Assembly: GCF_000732615.1 (NCBI RefSeq)
Contig: NZ_JPGL01000054.1
Location: 1 to 64,000 of the forward strand
Reading direction: 5' to 3'
DNA length: 64,000 bases
DNA from: Burkholderia paludis
GTDB taxonomy: Bacteria; Pseudomonadota; Gammaproteobacteria; Burkholderiales; Burkholderiaceae
In this document: piece after piece, positions 1 to 8,845 of the stretch
How the letters are laid out: each line of letters starts with the position of its first letter
How positions within the stretch are numbered: the stretch's first letter is position 1
Notes under the pieces: generated by a model
The model's database searches: none
The model's input: the letters and a program-made list of their open reading frames with translations, nothing else
What the model was told of the DNA's origin: nothing
Position numbers and translations under genes: made by a program

Positions 1-15
1 GTGCATGTTGTCCAT
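1..15 (-). CDS. opcM: Start of outer-membrane efflux channel gene (OpcM/OprC type), cut by window edge
   Basis: Only the first five codons (ATG at 15, reading leftwards, M-D-N-M-H) lie in the window. A Shine-Dalgarno GAGGA sits 7 nt upstream, inside the last codons of ceoB's 3' end, so translation is set up exactly 10 nt after the ceoB stop. In the known ceo/bpe loci the third structural gene is the TolC-like outer-membrane lipoprotein that completes the tripartite pump; position and spacing fit this. Identity rests on context only, because no diagnostic residues are visible. Confidence 0.55.
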
Positions 16-25
16 CTTGTTATCC

Positions 26-3000
26 TCAAGCATCCGAAGCCGGTACGCCCTGGGCCGGCACGCCGTAGCCGGCCGAGTCCTTGCCGGCGACGTGGATCTT
101 GCCGCCCGCCAGCGTACGCAACACGACGTAGAACACCGGCGTCAGCATCAGCCCGAACAGCGTCACGCCGAGCATCCCGAAGAACACCGCGACCCCCATC
201 GCATGACGCATCTCCGAACCCGCACCGGTCGACGTGACGAGCGGCACGACGCCCATGATGAACGCGATCGACGTCATCAGGATCGGGCGCAGCCGCAACC
301 GGCTCGCCTCGATCGCGGCCTCGAGCGGCGTCCTGCCGTCGTGTTCGAGTTCGCGCGCGAATTCGACGATCAGGATCGCGTTCTTCGCGGACAGCCCCAC
401 CAGCACCATCAGGCCGATCTGCGTGAAGATGTTGTTGTCGCCCTGCGTGAGCCACACGCCCGTGAGCGCCGACAGGATGCTCATCGGCACGATCAGGATC
501 ACCGCGAGCGGCAGCGTCAGGCTTTCGTACAGCGCCGCGAGCACGAGGAACACGAGCAGCACGCTGATCGGGAACACATACATCGCCGAATCGCCCGCAA
601 GGATCTGCTGGTACGTGAGGTCGGTCCACTCGAAGCGCACGCCGCGCGGCAGCGTTTCATGCGCGATGCGCTCGATCGCGGCCTGCGCCTGGCCCGACGA
701 GAAGCCCGGCGCCGGGCCGCCGTTGATGTCGGCCGCCGTGTAGCCGTTGTAGCGCACGACCATTTCCGGGCCGAACGTCGGCGTCACCGTGACGAGCGAC
801 GACAGCGGCACCATCTCGCCCTTGTCGTTGCGCGTCTTCAACTGCAGGATGTCGTCCGCGCGCTGGCGGAACGGTGCATCGGCCTGCACGCGCACCTGGT
901 ACACGCGCCCGAAGCGGTTGAAGTCGTTCACGTACAGCGAGCCTAGATACACCTGCATCGTGTTGAACACGTCGGTGACGGGCACGCCGAGCTGCTTCGC
1001 CTTCACGCGGTCGAGATCGACGTTGAGCTGCGGCACGTTGATCTGGTAGCTCGTGAACAACGGGCCGAGTTCAGGCGCCTGCTGCGCGCGCTTGATGAAG
1101 TCGTTGGACGCATCCGCGAGCCGTGCATAACCGACCGCGCCGCGATCCTCGATCTGCATCTTGAACCCGCCGAGCGTACCGAGGCCGAGCACCGGCGGCG
1201 GCGGGAACACCGCGACGAACGAGTCCTTCATCGCGCTGTATTGCTGGTTCAGCGCACCCGCGATCGCGCCCGCCGACAGCGCCTTGCCATGCCGTTCCGA
1301 GAACGGCTTCAGCGTGACGAACACGATGCCCGCGCTCGAGCTGTTCGTGAAGCCGTTCACCGACAGCCCCGGGAACGCAACCGCGCTCTCGACGCCCGGC
1401 TGCTTCAGCGCGATCGAGCCCATGTCGCGGATCACCTTCTCGGTGCGGTCGAGCGATGCACCGTTCGGCAGCTGCGCGAACGCGATCAGGTATTCCTTGT
1501 CCTGCGCGGGCACGAAGCCGCCCGGCACCACCTTCGACACGAGCACGGTCGCGCCCACCAGCACGAGGTACACGCCCAGCATCAGCGTCTTGCGCGACAG
1601 CACGCCGCGCACGCCGCGGCCGTAGTTCTCCGCGCCGCGATGGAACACCTTGTTGAAGCCGCGGAAGAAGCCGCCGAGCACGCGGTTCATCACGCGCGTG
1701 AGCCAATCTTCCTTGTCGCCATGGCCCTTCAGCAGGATCGCGGACAGCGCCGGCGACAGCGTCAGCGAGTTGAACGCCGAGATCACCGTCGAGATCGCGA
1801 TGGTCATCGCGAACTGCTTGTAGAACTGACCGGTCAGGCCCGACATGAACGCGAGCGGCACGAACACGGCGACGAGCGTCAGCGCGATCGCGATGATCGG
1901 CCCGCTCACTTCCTGCATCGCCTTGTAGGTCGCCTGTCGCGCGTTCATCCCGCTTTCGATGTTGCGCTCGACGTTCTCGACCACCACGATCGCATCGTCG
2001 ACCACGATCCCGATCGCGAGCACCATCCCGAACAGCGACAACGCGTTGATCGAATAGCCGAACGCCAGCAGCAGCGAGAACGTGCCGATGATCGACACCG
2101 GCACCGCGATCAGCGGAATCAGCGACGCGCGCCAGGTCTGCAGGAACACGATCACGACGATCACGACCAGCGCGATCGCCTCGAGCAGCGTGTGCACGAC
2201 CGCCTTGATCGACGAACGCACGAACTGCGTCGGGTCGTAGACGATCTTGTAGTCGACGCCCGCCGGCATGTCCTGCTTCAGCTCGGCCATCGTCTTGCGC
2301 ACTTCGTCGGAGATCTGCAGCGAGTTTGCGCCCGGCGACTGGTTGATCGCCATCGCGACGGCCGGCTTGTTGTCGAGCAGCGAGCGCAGCCCGTACTCGG
2401 ATGCGTCGAGCTGGATCCGCGCGATGTCGCGCAGGCGCGTGACGCCGCCGTCCGGCGTCGTCTTCACGACGATGTCGCCGAACTCGTCTTCCGTCTGCAG
2501 GCGGCCGCGCGCGTTCACCGACAGCTGCAGCGGCGTGCCGGGCAGCGACGGCGACGCGCCGATCACGCCGGCCGCGACCTGCACGTTCTGTTCGCGGATC
2601 GCCTGCACGACGTCCTCGGCGGACAGCCCGCGCTGCGCGACCTTCTGCGGATCGAGCCAGACGCGCATCGCGTAGTCGCCCGATCCCCACAGCTGCACCT
2701 GGCCGACGCCCTGGATCCGCGACAGGCGATCCTTCACGTTGATCAGCGCGTAGTTGCGCAGGTAGGTCATGTCGTAGCGGTTGTCCGGCGAGATCAGGTG
2801 GACCACCATCGTCAGCGTCGGCGAGCTTTTCACCGTCGTGATGCCGAGCCGCTGCACGTCTTCCGGCAGGCGCGGCAGCGCCTGGTTCACGCGGTTCTGC
2901 ACGAGCTGCGTGGCCTTGTCCGGATCGGTGCCGAGCTTGAACGTGACGGTGATCGTCATGTTGCCGTCGCTGTTCGCCTGCGACTGCATGTAGAGCATGT

Positions 3001-3226
3001 CCTCGACGCCGTTGATCTGCTCCTCGAGCGGCGACGCGACCGTCTCGGCGATCACTTTCGGGTTCGCGCCCGGATACTGCGCCTTCACGATCACGGAAGG
3101 CGGCACGACCTCCGGATATTCCGAGATCGGCAGCAGGAACATCGCGATCACCCCGCCGAGCAGGATGATCACCGATAGGACTCCTGCGAAGATGGGCCGG
3201 TCGATAAAGAATTTGGATATGTTCAT
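26..3226 (-). CDS. ceoB: RND multidrug efflux permease CeoB/BpeF
   Basis: Inner-membrane proton-driven drug pump of the hydrophobe/amphiphile RND family (HAE1), 1066 residues, the normal family length. It starts MNISKFFIDRPIFAGV, the classic RND N-terminus with TM1. The TM4 proton-relay pair is present as Asp410-Asp411 in GIVVDDAIVVVENVERN, and TM10 carries the partner lysine in GLSAKNAIL. Two large periplasmic loops follow TM1 and TM7. It lies 45 nt downstream of ceoA and 10 nt before opcM, so the three form an operon. CeoB and its orthologue BpeF are known to export chloramphenicol, trimethoprim and fluoroquinolones; assignment to this particular RND pump comes from the llpE and LysR neighbours. 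Confidence 0.93.
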   Translation of the reverse strand: MNISKFFIDRPIFAGVLSVIILLGGVIAMFLLPISEYPEVVPPSVIVKAQYPGANPKVIAETVASPLEEQINGVEDMLYMQSQANSDGNMTITVTFKLGTDPDKATQLVQNRVNQALPRLPEDVQRLGITTVKSSPTLTMVVHLISPDNRYDMTYLRNYALINVKDRLSRIQGVGQVQLWGSGDYAMRVWLDPQKVAQRGLSAEDVVQAIREQNVQVAAGVIGASPSLPGTPLQLSVNARGRLQTEDEFGDIVVKTTPDGGVTRLRDIARIQLDASEYGLRSLLDNKPAVAMAINQSPGANSLQISDEVRKTMAELKQDMPAGVDYKIVYDPTQFVRSSIKAVVHTLLEAIALVVIVVIVFLQTWRASLIPLIAVPVSIIGTFSLLLAFGYSINALSLFGMVLAIGIVVDDAIVVVENVERNIESGMNARQATYKAMQEVSGPIIAIALTLVAVFVPLAFMSGLTGQFYKQFAMTIAISTVISAFNSLTLSPALSAILLKGHGDKEDWLTRVMNRVLGGFFRGFNKVFHRGAENYGRGVRGVLSRKTLMLGVYLVLVGATVLVSKVVPGGFVPAQDKEYLIAFAQLPNGASLDRTEKVIRDMGSIALKQPGVESAVAFPGLSVNGFTNSSSAGIVFVTLKPFSERHGKALSAGAIAGALNQQYSAMKDSFVAVFPPPPVLGLGTLGGFKMQIEDRGAVGYARLADASNDFIKRAQQAPELGPLFTSYQINVPQLNVDLDRVKAKQLGVPVTDVFNTMQVYLGSLYVNDFNRFGRVYQVRVQADAPFRQRADDILQLKTRNDKGEMVPLSSLVTVTPTFGPEMVVRYNGYTAADINGGPAPGFSSGQAQAAIERIAHETLPRGVRFEWTDLTYQQILAGDSAMYVFPISVLLVFLVLAALYESLTLPLAVILIVPMSILSALTGVWLTQGDNNIFTQIGLMVLVGLSAKNAILIVEFARELEHDGRTPLEAAIEASRLRLRPILMTSIAFIMGVVPLVTSTGAGSEMRHAMGVAVFFGMLGVTLFGLMLTPVFYVVLRTLAGGKIHVAGKDSAGYGVPAQGVPASDA

Positions 3227-3271
3227 GGATTGCTCTGTCTGGTTGAACGCGGATGCGAAGCGGCGTGCCGC

Positions 3272-4489
3272 TTACGAATCCGCCTTCGCCGATGCGGCCG
3301 GCTTCGCGTTGCTCGCGAGCGGCTCGGACGGCGCATCGCCGCCCGTCATCGGGACCATGTGCGGCTTCACCTGTTCGCCGGGGCGCACGCGCTGCGTACC
3401 GTTCACGACGACGCGATCGCCCGCCGACAGCCCGCTCACGATCACGCGCCGGTTGCCGTGCTGCATCCCCTGCTGCACCTCGCGATACGACACGCGGCCC
3501 TGCGCATCGACGACGAACACGAACTTCTTGTCCTGGTCGGTGTTGATCGCCGCGTCGTCGACCAGCAGCGCCTCGTGCGGCGCGCTGCCGCCCACCTTCA
3601 CGCGTGCGTAGAGGCCCGGGACCAGCGTGCCGTCCGCGTTGTCGAAGCGCGCGCGCACGCGGATCGTGCCCGACGACGTGTCGAGCCGGTTGTCGACCGA
3701 ATCGATCTCGCCGCTGCGCGAGTAGCCCGTCTCGTTCGCGAGGCCCAGCTCGACCGGTACCTTGCGGCCGTTGCGTGCGCCGTTGATGTACTGCAGGTAG
3801 GTCTGCTCGTCGGCGTCGAACGATGCGTAGATCGGCGACACCGACACGAGCGTCGTCAGCGGTGCGGCCGACGCACCGGCCGACACGACGTTGCCGAGCG
3901 TGATTTCCGCGCGCGATACGCGGCCCGACACCGGCGCGGTGATCCGCGTATAGCCGAGGTTGATGCGCGCCGTTTCCAGCGCGGCTTCGGCGGCCTTCAG
4001 GTTCGCCGTCGCCTCGCGGGCCGCGTTCTGCTTCTCGTCGTAGTCGCGCTTCGCGATCGCGTTGTCGCCGATCAGCCGCTGCGCGCGCTGCCAGTCGGTC
4101 TGCGCATAGCCGTTGCGCGCCTGCGCGGCGGCAAGCTGCGCGGCCGCCCGGTCGGTTTCCGCCTGGTACGGGCGCGGGTCGATCACGAACAGCACGTCGC
4201 CCTTCTTCACGAGCGCGCCGTCCTTGAAGTTCACCGCGACGATCGTGCCCGACACCTGCGGGCGCACGTCGACCTTCTCGACCGCTTCGAGGCGGCCCGA
4301 GTAGCTTTGCCAGTCGGTCACGGTTTGCGGCACGACGGTCGCGACGTCGACTTCGGGCAGCGGTGCGGCCGCCTTGTCGGGTGCGTTGGCGTTCACGCGC
4401 ATCGCGCCGAACGTGCCGAGGCCGACGACGGCGAGCGTCACGATCGCCGCCGTCGCGATTCGGGAACGGGAGGTGCGTAGGATGGCCAT
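3272..4489 (-). CDS. ceoA: RND efflux periplasmic adaptor CeoA/BpeE
   Basis: Membrane fusion protein of 405 residues that bridges CeoB and OpcM in the periplasm. An N-terminal hydrophobic stretch (about residues 11-30) is an uncleaved anchor or signal; there is no lipobox. The biotinyl-lipoyl half motifs are seen around residues 70-100 (VDVRPQVSGTIVAVNFKDG) and 195-215 (ITAPVSGRVSR), separated by an alpha-helical hairpin rich in Ala/Gln. Beta-barrel and membrane-proximal domains fill the C-terminal half. The start at 4489 is chosen because GGAG lies 7 nt upstream; the frame stays open further upstream but only as a shadow of llpE. It is 32 nt downstream of llpE and 45 nt upstream of ceoB. Confidence 0.93.
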   Translation of the reverse strand: MAILRTSRSRIATAAIVTLAVVGLGTFGAMRVNANAPDKAAAPLPEVDVATVVPQTVTDWQSYSGRLEAVEKVDVRPQVSGTIVAVNFKDGALVKKGDVLFVIDPRPYQAETDRAAAQLAAAQARNGYAQTDWQRAQRLIGDNAIAKRDYDEKQNAAREATANLKAAEAALETARINLGYTRITAPVSGRVSRAEITLGNVVSAGASAAPLTTLVSVSPIYASFDADEQTYLQYINGARNGRKVPVELGLANETGYSRSGEIDSVDNRLDTSSGTIRVRARFDNADGTLVPGLYARVKVGGSAPHEALLVDDAAINTDQDKKFVFVVDAQGRVSYREVQQGMQHGNRRVIVSGLSAGDRVVVNGTQRVRPGEQVKPHMVPMTGGDAPSEPLASNAKPAASAKADS

Positions 4490-4521
4490 GTGGATCTCCG
4501 GTAAGCGTGGATTGGTTCTGA

Positions 4522-5382
4522 TTATTCGGAACGGGCCGGCTGGCGCGCCTGGAAGCGGCACTGGAAGAAGCGCACGGCTTCCTCGAACGCGGCTTCGTGC
4601 GTGGCGAGCGCGGCGTGCGTGATGTCCGGATAGCGGATCACCTGCGTGAGCACGCCCGACGAGATCAGGCAGCCCGCATATTTCTCCGCCTCGACGTGCA
4701 GCACGTCGTTCTGCGCCGTGACCACGAGCGTCGGCGGCAGCCCCGCGAGGCGCACCGATTCGAGCGGCGCCGCGTACGGGTGCATGCGCTGCGCCGCCTG
4801 CGGCAGATACGCGCGATAACAGGCCGCGCATTCGCGCGGTGTGATGTCGGACGCAAGACGCTCGGCGTCGCCCATGCGCGTCATGCTCGGGTCGAGCATC
4901 GGTCCGAACAGCGCCTGCGCGGCGATCGACACTTCGCCGCGATCGCGCGCGATGAACGCGAGGCAGTTGGCGAGCTGGCCGCCCGCGTCGTGGCCCGCGA
5001 CACCGAGCTTCTTCGGGTTGCCGCCGAACGCGCGGGCGCGCGTCGCGACCCATACGGCCGCGCGATACGCATCCTCCGGCGCGGCCGGAAAAGGAAAGGC
5101 CGGCGCGAGCGAATAGTCGACCGACACGACGAGCGCCGGTAAGCGTTCTGCTAAATAACGCGCGGCGAAATCGGCGTCCTCGAGCGAACCGCGCACGAAG
5201 CCGCCGCCGTGAAAATAAAGCACTACTGGCAACCCGGTCTTGTCCGGCCGCCGGTAGAGGCGCAGCACGATGTCCTGCGCGTAGCCGGGAATTTCCACTT
5301 CCGCGACCGTCAGCGCCGCGCCCGCCGTGGCTTGCGCGGGCAGTGCGGCCTTCAGGAATTTGCTGAATTCAGAAGCGTCCAT
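4522..5382 (-). CDS. llpE: Lipase-like alpha/beta hydrolase LlpE, first gene of the efflux operon
   Basis: Hormone-sensitive-lipase-type alpha/beta hydrolase of 286 residues. The oxyanion-hole HGGG motif is at residues 58-61 (YFHGGGFVRG) and the nucleophile elbow is GHDAGG at 130-135. An aspartate (D132) therefore occupies the position where this family has serine (GDSAGG). Candidate acid and His are in AQNDVLHVEAE and DITHAAL. llpE is known as the first cistron of the ceo/bpe operons and is not needed for drug export; its substrate is unknown. A longer start at 5463 is possible, but 5382 fits the family N-terminus. No strong Shine-Dalgarno precedes either. Confidence 0.85.
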   Translation of the reverse strand: MDASEFSKFLKAALPAQATAGAALTVAEVEIPGYAQDIVLRLYRRPDKTGLPVVLYFHGGGFVRGSLEDADFAARYLAERLPALVVSVDYSLAPAFPFPAAPEDAYRAAVWVATRARAFGGNPKKLGVAGHDAGGQLANCLAFIARDRGEVSIAAQALFGPMLDPSMTRMGDAERLASDITPRECAACYRAYLPQAAQRMHPYAAPLESVRLAGLPPTLVVTAQNDVLHVEAEKYAGCLISSGVLTQVIRYPDITHAALATHEAAFEEAVRFFQCRFQARQPARSE

Positions 5383-5606
5383 GACGATGCAGCATCCATT
5401 TCGAGATGGAACGAATTCTGGGTCCGGCAGACATCGGGATAAATGCCTATAATCCGGCAACACAATTCAACGCCCCCGAACAATCCGAGGCTGCGTTTAC
5501 CCACGAGGTAGCGCAGCCTTGTCGTTCCGGGGGCTCATCGGGCCTGCTGCCTGCGGCGTTCACACGCGCCCCATCGGCTGGCGGGCCCCAGATTGCGGAG
5601 GTTGCG
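5383..5606. promoter_or_regulatory. Divergent ceoR / llpE control region
   Basis: These 224 bp separate the start codons of llpE (left) and ceoR (right), so both promoters and the CeoR operator must lie here or at its edges. A TATAAT hexamer is present on the + strand near 5448-5453. The orthologous operons are known to respond to salicylate and LysR coinducers. I could not define a convincing LysR T-N11-A box by eye, so no operator is placed. Confidence 0.5.
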
Positions 5607-6611
5607 ATGGACCGGCTTCAGGCCATGCAGGTGTTTACTCGCGTCGTCGATACGAGCAGCTTCACCAAGGCGGCGGAAACGCTCGGCTTGCCGCGGGCGT
5701 CCGTCACGACGATCATCCAGAATCTCGAAGCATTCCTCGGCGTGCGGCTGATGCACCGGACCACGCGCCGGCTGTCGCTCACCCCGGACGGCGCGGCGTA
5801 CTACGAACGATGCGTGCGGATCCTCGCGGACGTCGAGGAAACCGAAGCGAGCTTCCAGGCCAACAACCGGAAGCCGCACGGAAAGTTGCGTATCGACATG
5901 CCGGGCTCGATCGGGCGGCTGCTCGTGATTCCGTCGCTGTGCGAATTTCATACGCGCTACCCGGACATCGACCTGCAGCTCGGCCTGTCCGACCGGCCGG
6001 TCGACCTGCTGCAGGAAGGCGTCGACTGCGTGATCCGCGTCGGCGCGCTGCAGGATTCGTCGCTGGTCGCGCGGCGGGTCGGCCTGTTCGAATGCGTGAC
6101 GGTTGCCGCGCCGAACTATCTCGAGCGCTACGGCGAGCCGCAGACGATCGACGACCTGAGCCAGCACAAGGCCGTCAACTATTTCTCGAGCCGCACCGGC
6201 CGCACGATCGACTGGACCTTCCTGATCGAAGGCCAGGAAGTCGAGATGAAGATGGAAGGCATCGTGTCGGTGAACGATGCGGATGCGTACGTGACCTGCG
6301 GGCTCGAAGGCTTCGGACTGGTTCAGCCGCCGCTGTTCATGGTGCTGCCGCACCTGCGCGAAGGCCGCCTCAAGGAAGTGCTGCCCGGCGTCAGGCCGCT
6401 GCCGATGCCGATCTCGGTGGTGTACCCGCACAGCCGCCACCTGTCGCCGAAGGTCCGCGTGTTCGTCGACTGGGTCGCCGAGGTGTTCGACCGCTGTCCG
6501 CTGCTGAGCGGCAAGGGCAGCCTCGACGCGACGTGCAGCAAGCGCACGTTCGAGGAAGCCGAACGCGCGCCGGTGCTCGACACGCCGGTCATCAACGAGT
6601 GGGTCGCCTGA
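5607..6611 (+). CDS. ceoR: LysR-family regulator CeoR/BpeT of the efflux operon
   Basis: LysR-type transcriptional regulator, 334 residues (a little longer than the usual 300-310 because of a C-terminal tail). The winged helix-turn-helix is at residues 1-60 (LQAMQVFTRVVDTSSFTKAA, then LPRASVTTIIQNLE), followed by the two-lobed coinducer domain at about 90-295. The ATG at 5607 is picked because GGAGG lies 8 nt upstream; the open frame extends back to 5406 without support. Divergent from llpE-ceoAB-opcM, the arrangement of ceoR and bpeT, which are known activators of this pump. Gain-of-function changes in this regulator class cause pump overexpression. Confidence 0.9.
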   Translation: MDRLQAMQVFTRVVDTSSFTKAAETLGLPRASVTTIIQNLEAFLGVRLMHRTTRRLSLTPDGAAYYERCVRILADVEETEASFQANNRKPHGKLRIDMPGSIGRLLVIPSLCEFHTRYPDIDLQLGLSDRPVDLLQEGVDCVIRVGALQDSSLVARRVGLFECVTVAAPNYLERYGEPQTIDDLSQHKAVNYFSSRTGRTIDWTFLIEGQEVEMKMEGIVSVNDADAYVTCGLEGFGLVQPPLFMVLPHLREGRLKEVLPGVRPLPMPISVVYPHSRHLSPKVRVFVDWVAEVFDRCPLLSGKGSLDATCSKRTFEEAERAPVLDTPVINEWVA

Positions 6612-6624
6612 CCGTCTGAACCGC

Positions 6625-6650
6625 ACGCGCGGGCTGCGAGGCCCGCGCGT
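6625..6650 (+). terminator. Hairpin after ceoR
   Basis: Perfect 10-bp stem ACGCGCGGGC / GCCCGCGCGT with a 6-nt loop, 14 nt after the ceoR stop. No uridine run follows, so it may be a weak intrinsic terminator or an RNA 3'-end stabiliser. Confidence 0.5.
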
Positions 6651-7004
6651 CGTCCCGCCTTCGCGCCGCGCTCCCGCACCGCGCACCCGATCGTTCCCGA
6701 ATCCGCAGCAATCCTTTGTGCCGCGCGCGACAGTCGCGCGCGGGCGTCGTCGCGTCTCGCCGCGGCTGCCCGAGAGGCCCGCCGCAGGCGGGTCCGGGCG
6801 ATTCCGGAATCACCCTGCCGGCCGTGCGGATGTCGATTGTTCCTTTGCGACGACAAATCAATTCGCGTCTGCCGCATTTATCGCGACGGAGCAGATACCT
6901 AGAGTAAACCCTGTCGCGCACCTCGTTGCGCATCGAACGGACCCGCCTGACGGGGCCGGAGCCGGCGCCCAGGCGCTCGCTCGTATCGACACAGGAGTCT
7001 TGCC
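6651..7004. other. Intergenic region upstream of the DUF4148 gene
   Basis: About 350 bp with no gene I can support. It contains a second strong hairpin at 6721-6743 (10-bp stem CCGCGCGCGA / TCGCGCGCGG, 3-nt loop) and a locally AT-richer stretch at 6830-6910 that is the likely promoter region for the gene at 7005. Short open frames here have no Shine-Dalgarno and resemble noise. Confidence 0.5.
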
Positions 7005-7298
7005 ATGAACCGCCGCCATCTTCTCTCCGCCCTCGCGCTCACCCTCGCCGTATCCGCACCGGCCTTCGCCGATTCGGGCACGCCGCATGCCGGCGACTAC
7101 GGCAACACGTCGTGGTACTCGCAGCACTACGGCCCGCGTACGCGCGCCGAAGTCAGCGCCGAAGTCGAGCAGGCGCGCAAGGACGGCACGCTCGCCTACC
7201 TGCGCAAGGCGAATTCGTACCCGCAAGGGCTCGAACTGGCGCAAGGGCCGTATCGCTCGATGCCGGAAAGCAACCAGCTCGCCGGCGGAGGCCGGTAA
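7005..7298 (+). CDS. DUF4148 family exported protein
   Basis: Small exported protein of 97 residues. A Sec signal peptide is clear: basic MNRRH, hydrophobic core LLSALALTLAVSA, cleavage after AFA (residue about 22). The mature part contains the RTRAEVSAEVEQARKDGTL segment typical of the DUF4148 family, which is greatly expanded in Burkholderia and has no established function. AGGAG lies 8 nt before the ATG. It is followed by a 29-codon ORF, which may share its transcript. Confidence 0.85.
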   Translation: MNRRHLLSALALTLAVSAPAFADSGTPHAGDYGNTSWYSQHYGPRTRAEVSAEVEQARKDGTLAYLRKANSYPQGLELAQGPYRSMPESNQLAGGGR

Positions 7299-7389
7299 AC
7301 GTACAACGCCGCGCGGCGGGTTGCCCCGCGCGCGGCGTCCCGACACCCCCTCGACGGCCCGTCGAGTCAGTCAGTTGCAGGAGTACATC

Positions 7390-7479
7390 ATGAACGACCC
7401 GCTTCCTTCGCCGCTCGATCACTGGGACGACACCACGCCGGTGTGGACGCCGTTCCGTTCGGCGCCGCACGCGCATTGA
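7390..7479 (+). CDS. Candidate 29-residue small protein
   Basis: Short ORF beginning ATGAACGACCCGC with a well-placed Shine-Dalgarno (GCAGGAG, about 6 nt upstream). The peptide is MNDPLPSPLDHWDDTTPVW followed by ten more residues; it is rich in proline, aspartate and tryptophan, has no signal peptide or TM segment, and ends 25 nt before the convergent nucleoside permease stop. It lies 91 nt after the DUF4148 stop and could be cotranscribed. I do not recognise it; support is the ribosome binding site and codon-compatible composition only. Confidence 0.45.
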   Translation: MNDPLPSPLDHWDDTTPVWTPFRSAPHAH

Positions 7480-7504
7480 GCGCCGGCCGGGGTGTCGCCC
7501 GGCC

Positions 7505-8572
7505 TCAACGGCGCGGCACGCCGTCGCGCCATTCGCCCCAGTGCGTCACGATGTCCTGCACGAGCGGATTGCCCGCGCGGTACAGGTTTTCGGTCGCCGG
7601 CGCGAAGCCGCCCTGGTCCGCGTAGTTCAGCAGGTTGTCGGCGCTCGTCTGCCCCGCATACGGCCGGTCGAAATCGGACCCGGTGCGCAGCACCGCCACA
7701 CGCGACAGGTCGACCCGCTTCACGCTCGCCGCGCGCTTGAGCGCTTCGTACGTCGCGTTGTCTTCCTGCGCGGTCATGCAGTAGGTGCCCTTGCCGTCGG
7801 TCAGGATCTTCGTCCACTGGCGCGCGCGCTCGCCGATCAGCGTGCCCGAGAACCACGTGTTGCCCGACGACGTGTCGCACTGGATCACCGTCGGCGGCCG
7901 GTTGGCCGGCGCATACGTGAACTTCGCGCGCGCGGCCTGCGCCTGTGCGCTGTCGGCGAGCACGACGTTGCGCGACAGCGCGTACGCGGCGTCGGTCAGT
8001 TGCGGGTTGAGCTGGAACACTTCGGTGCGATAGTCGAGCGGCGGCTTGTCGTTCGGGCTCTTCGTGTTGATGCCGAGATAGCCCGTATTCCAGCCGGCCG
8101 GAATCTCGCGCGCATCGAGCTCCCACTGCAGGCTGAAATCGACGAGGTACTTCGACCACGCGGCCGACCCGACGGTACCTTGCGCCGGGTCGACGCCCGC
8201 GATGCCGGAAACCAGGAAGTACGTGCGGCGCAGATCGAAGCGCTGCGAGAACGTGAGCGCCATGATCGTCGCGGACGCGTTCGCGTAGCCCATGCCGGTC
8301 GTCACCACGCACACGTCCTGCTTGTTGCAGTGAACGTTCGGGTAATCGGGCGACAGGCCCGGCACGGCGATGTCGCGCCACGGACCGAGCCGGTCGAGCC
8401 ATGCCTGGCCCTCCGGCCCGAACATCGTGACGATCATGACCTTGACCGGGCGGCCCTGTGCACCGGTCTCGGCGAATGCATTGTTGCCCTGGCTGTCCTG
8501 CGCGATCGACGGTGCGGTTGCGCAGGCCGCGAGCGAGAATGCGGCGGCGGAAAGGATGGAGCGAGTCAGCAT
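7505..8572 (-). CDS. Purine nucleoside permease (NUP family) lipoprotein
   Basis: 355-residue protein of the NUP family (Pfam purine nucleoside permease). The N-terminus is a lipoprotein signal with lipobox LAAC, Cys17, so the mature protein is probably membrane-anchored in the periplasm. Family motifs include KVMIVTMFGPEGQAW near residue 44, the conserved VSGIAGVDPAQGTVGSA at about 143-159, and the C-terminal TGSDFDRPYAGQTSADNL. Structurally the family resembles nucleoside phosphorylases; yeast and fungal homologues are described as nucleoside transporters, so binding or cleavage are both possible in bacteria. Start supported by AAGGA 5 nt upstream. Stands alone on the reverse strand. Confidence 0.85.
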   Translation of the reverse strand: MLTRSILSAAAFSLAACATAPSIAQDSQGNNAFAETGAQGRPVKVMIVTMFGPEGQAWLDRLGPWRDIAVPGLSPDYPNVHCNKQDVCVVTTGMGYANASATIMALTFSQRFDLRRTYFLVSGIAGVDPAQGTVGSAAWSKYLVDFSLQWELDAREIPAGWNTGYLGINTKSPNDKPPLDYRTEVFQLNPQLTDAAYALSRNVVLADSAQAQAARAKFTYAPANRPPTVIQCDTSSGNTWFSGTLIGERARQWTKILTDGKGTYCMTAQEDNATYEALKRAASVKRVDLSRVAVLRTGSDFDRPYAGQTSADNLLNYADQGGFAPATENLYRAGNPLVQDIVTHWGEWRDGVPRR

Positions 8573-8769
8573 CGGCGTTCCTTGTTTCGATGATGTTGGG
8601 TGAGAACGGCTCTCGGAGACTGCGCGACGGAGTATAGAACGGGCATGCGCAATGCGGAACCCGACTACGAAACGGCCGCGGGCATTCCGGTGCGGATCGG
8701 GCGATCCGGGCGCGCGACGAACGCGGCATCCGCCCGCGCAACATGATCAGGAATGCTATCCGGTCGACC

Positions 8770-8834
8770 CGCACGCGCATCGCGCCCGCACGCGCATCGC
8801 GCCCGCACGCGCATCGCGCCCGCACGCGCATCGG
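8770..8834. repeat. 17-bp tandem repeat, 3.8 copies
   Basis: Three perfect head-to-tail copies of CGCACGCGCATCGCGCC (8770-8820) plus a 13-nt partial copy. It lies 12 nt beyond the stop of the LysE-type gene, in the gap before the nucleoside permease promoter. A length that is not a multiple of three and the absence of a supporting ribosome site argue against coding. Confidence 0.9.
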
Positions 8835-8845
8835 CCGGCTGACCG

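Noticed and set aside
1241-3178. 645-codon open frame on the + strand opposite ceoB, rich in Arg/His/Asp
   Set aside because: Antisense shadow produced by GC-rich codon bias; no ribosome site, no family likeness, entirely inside a clear RND gene.
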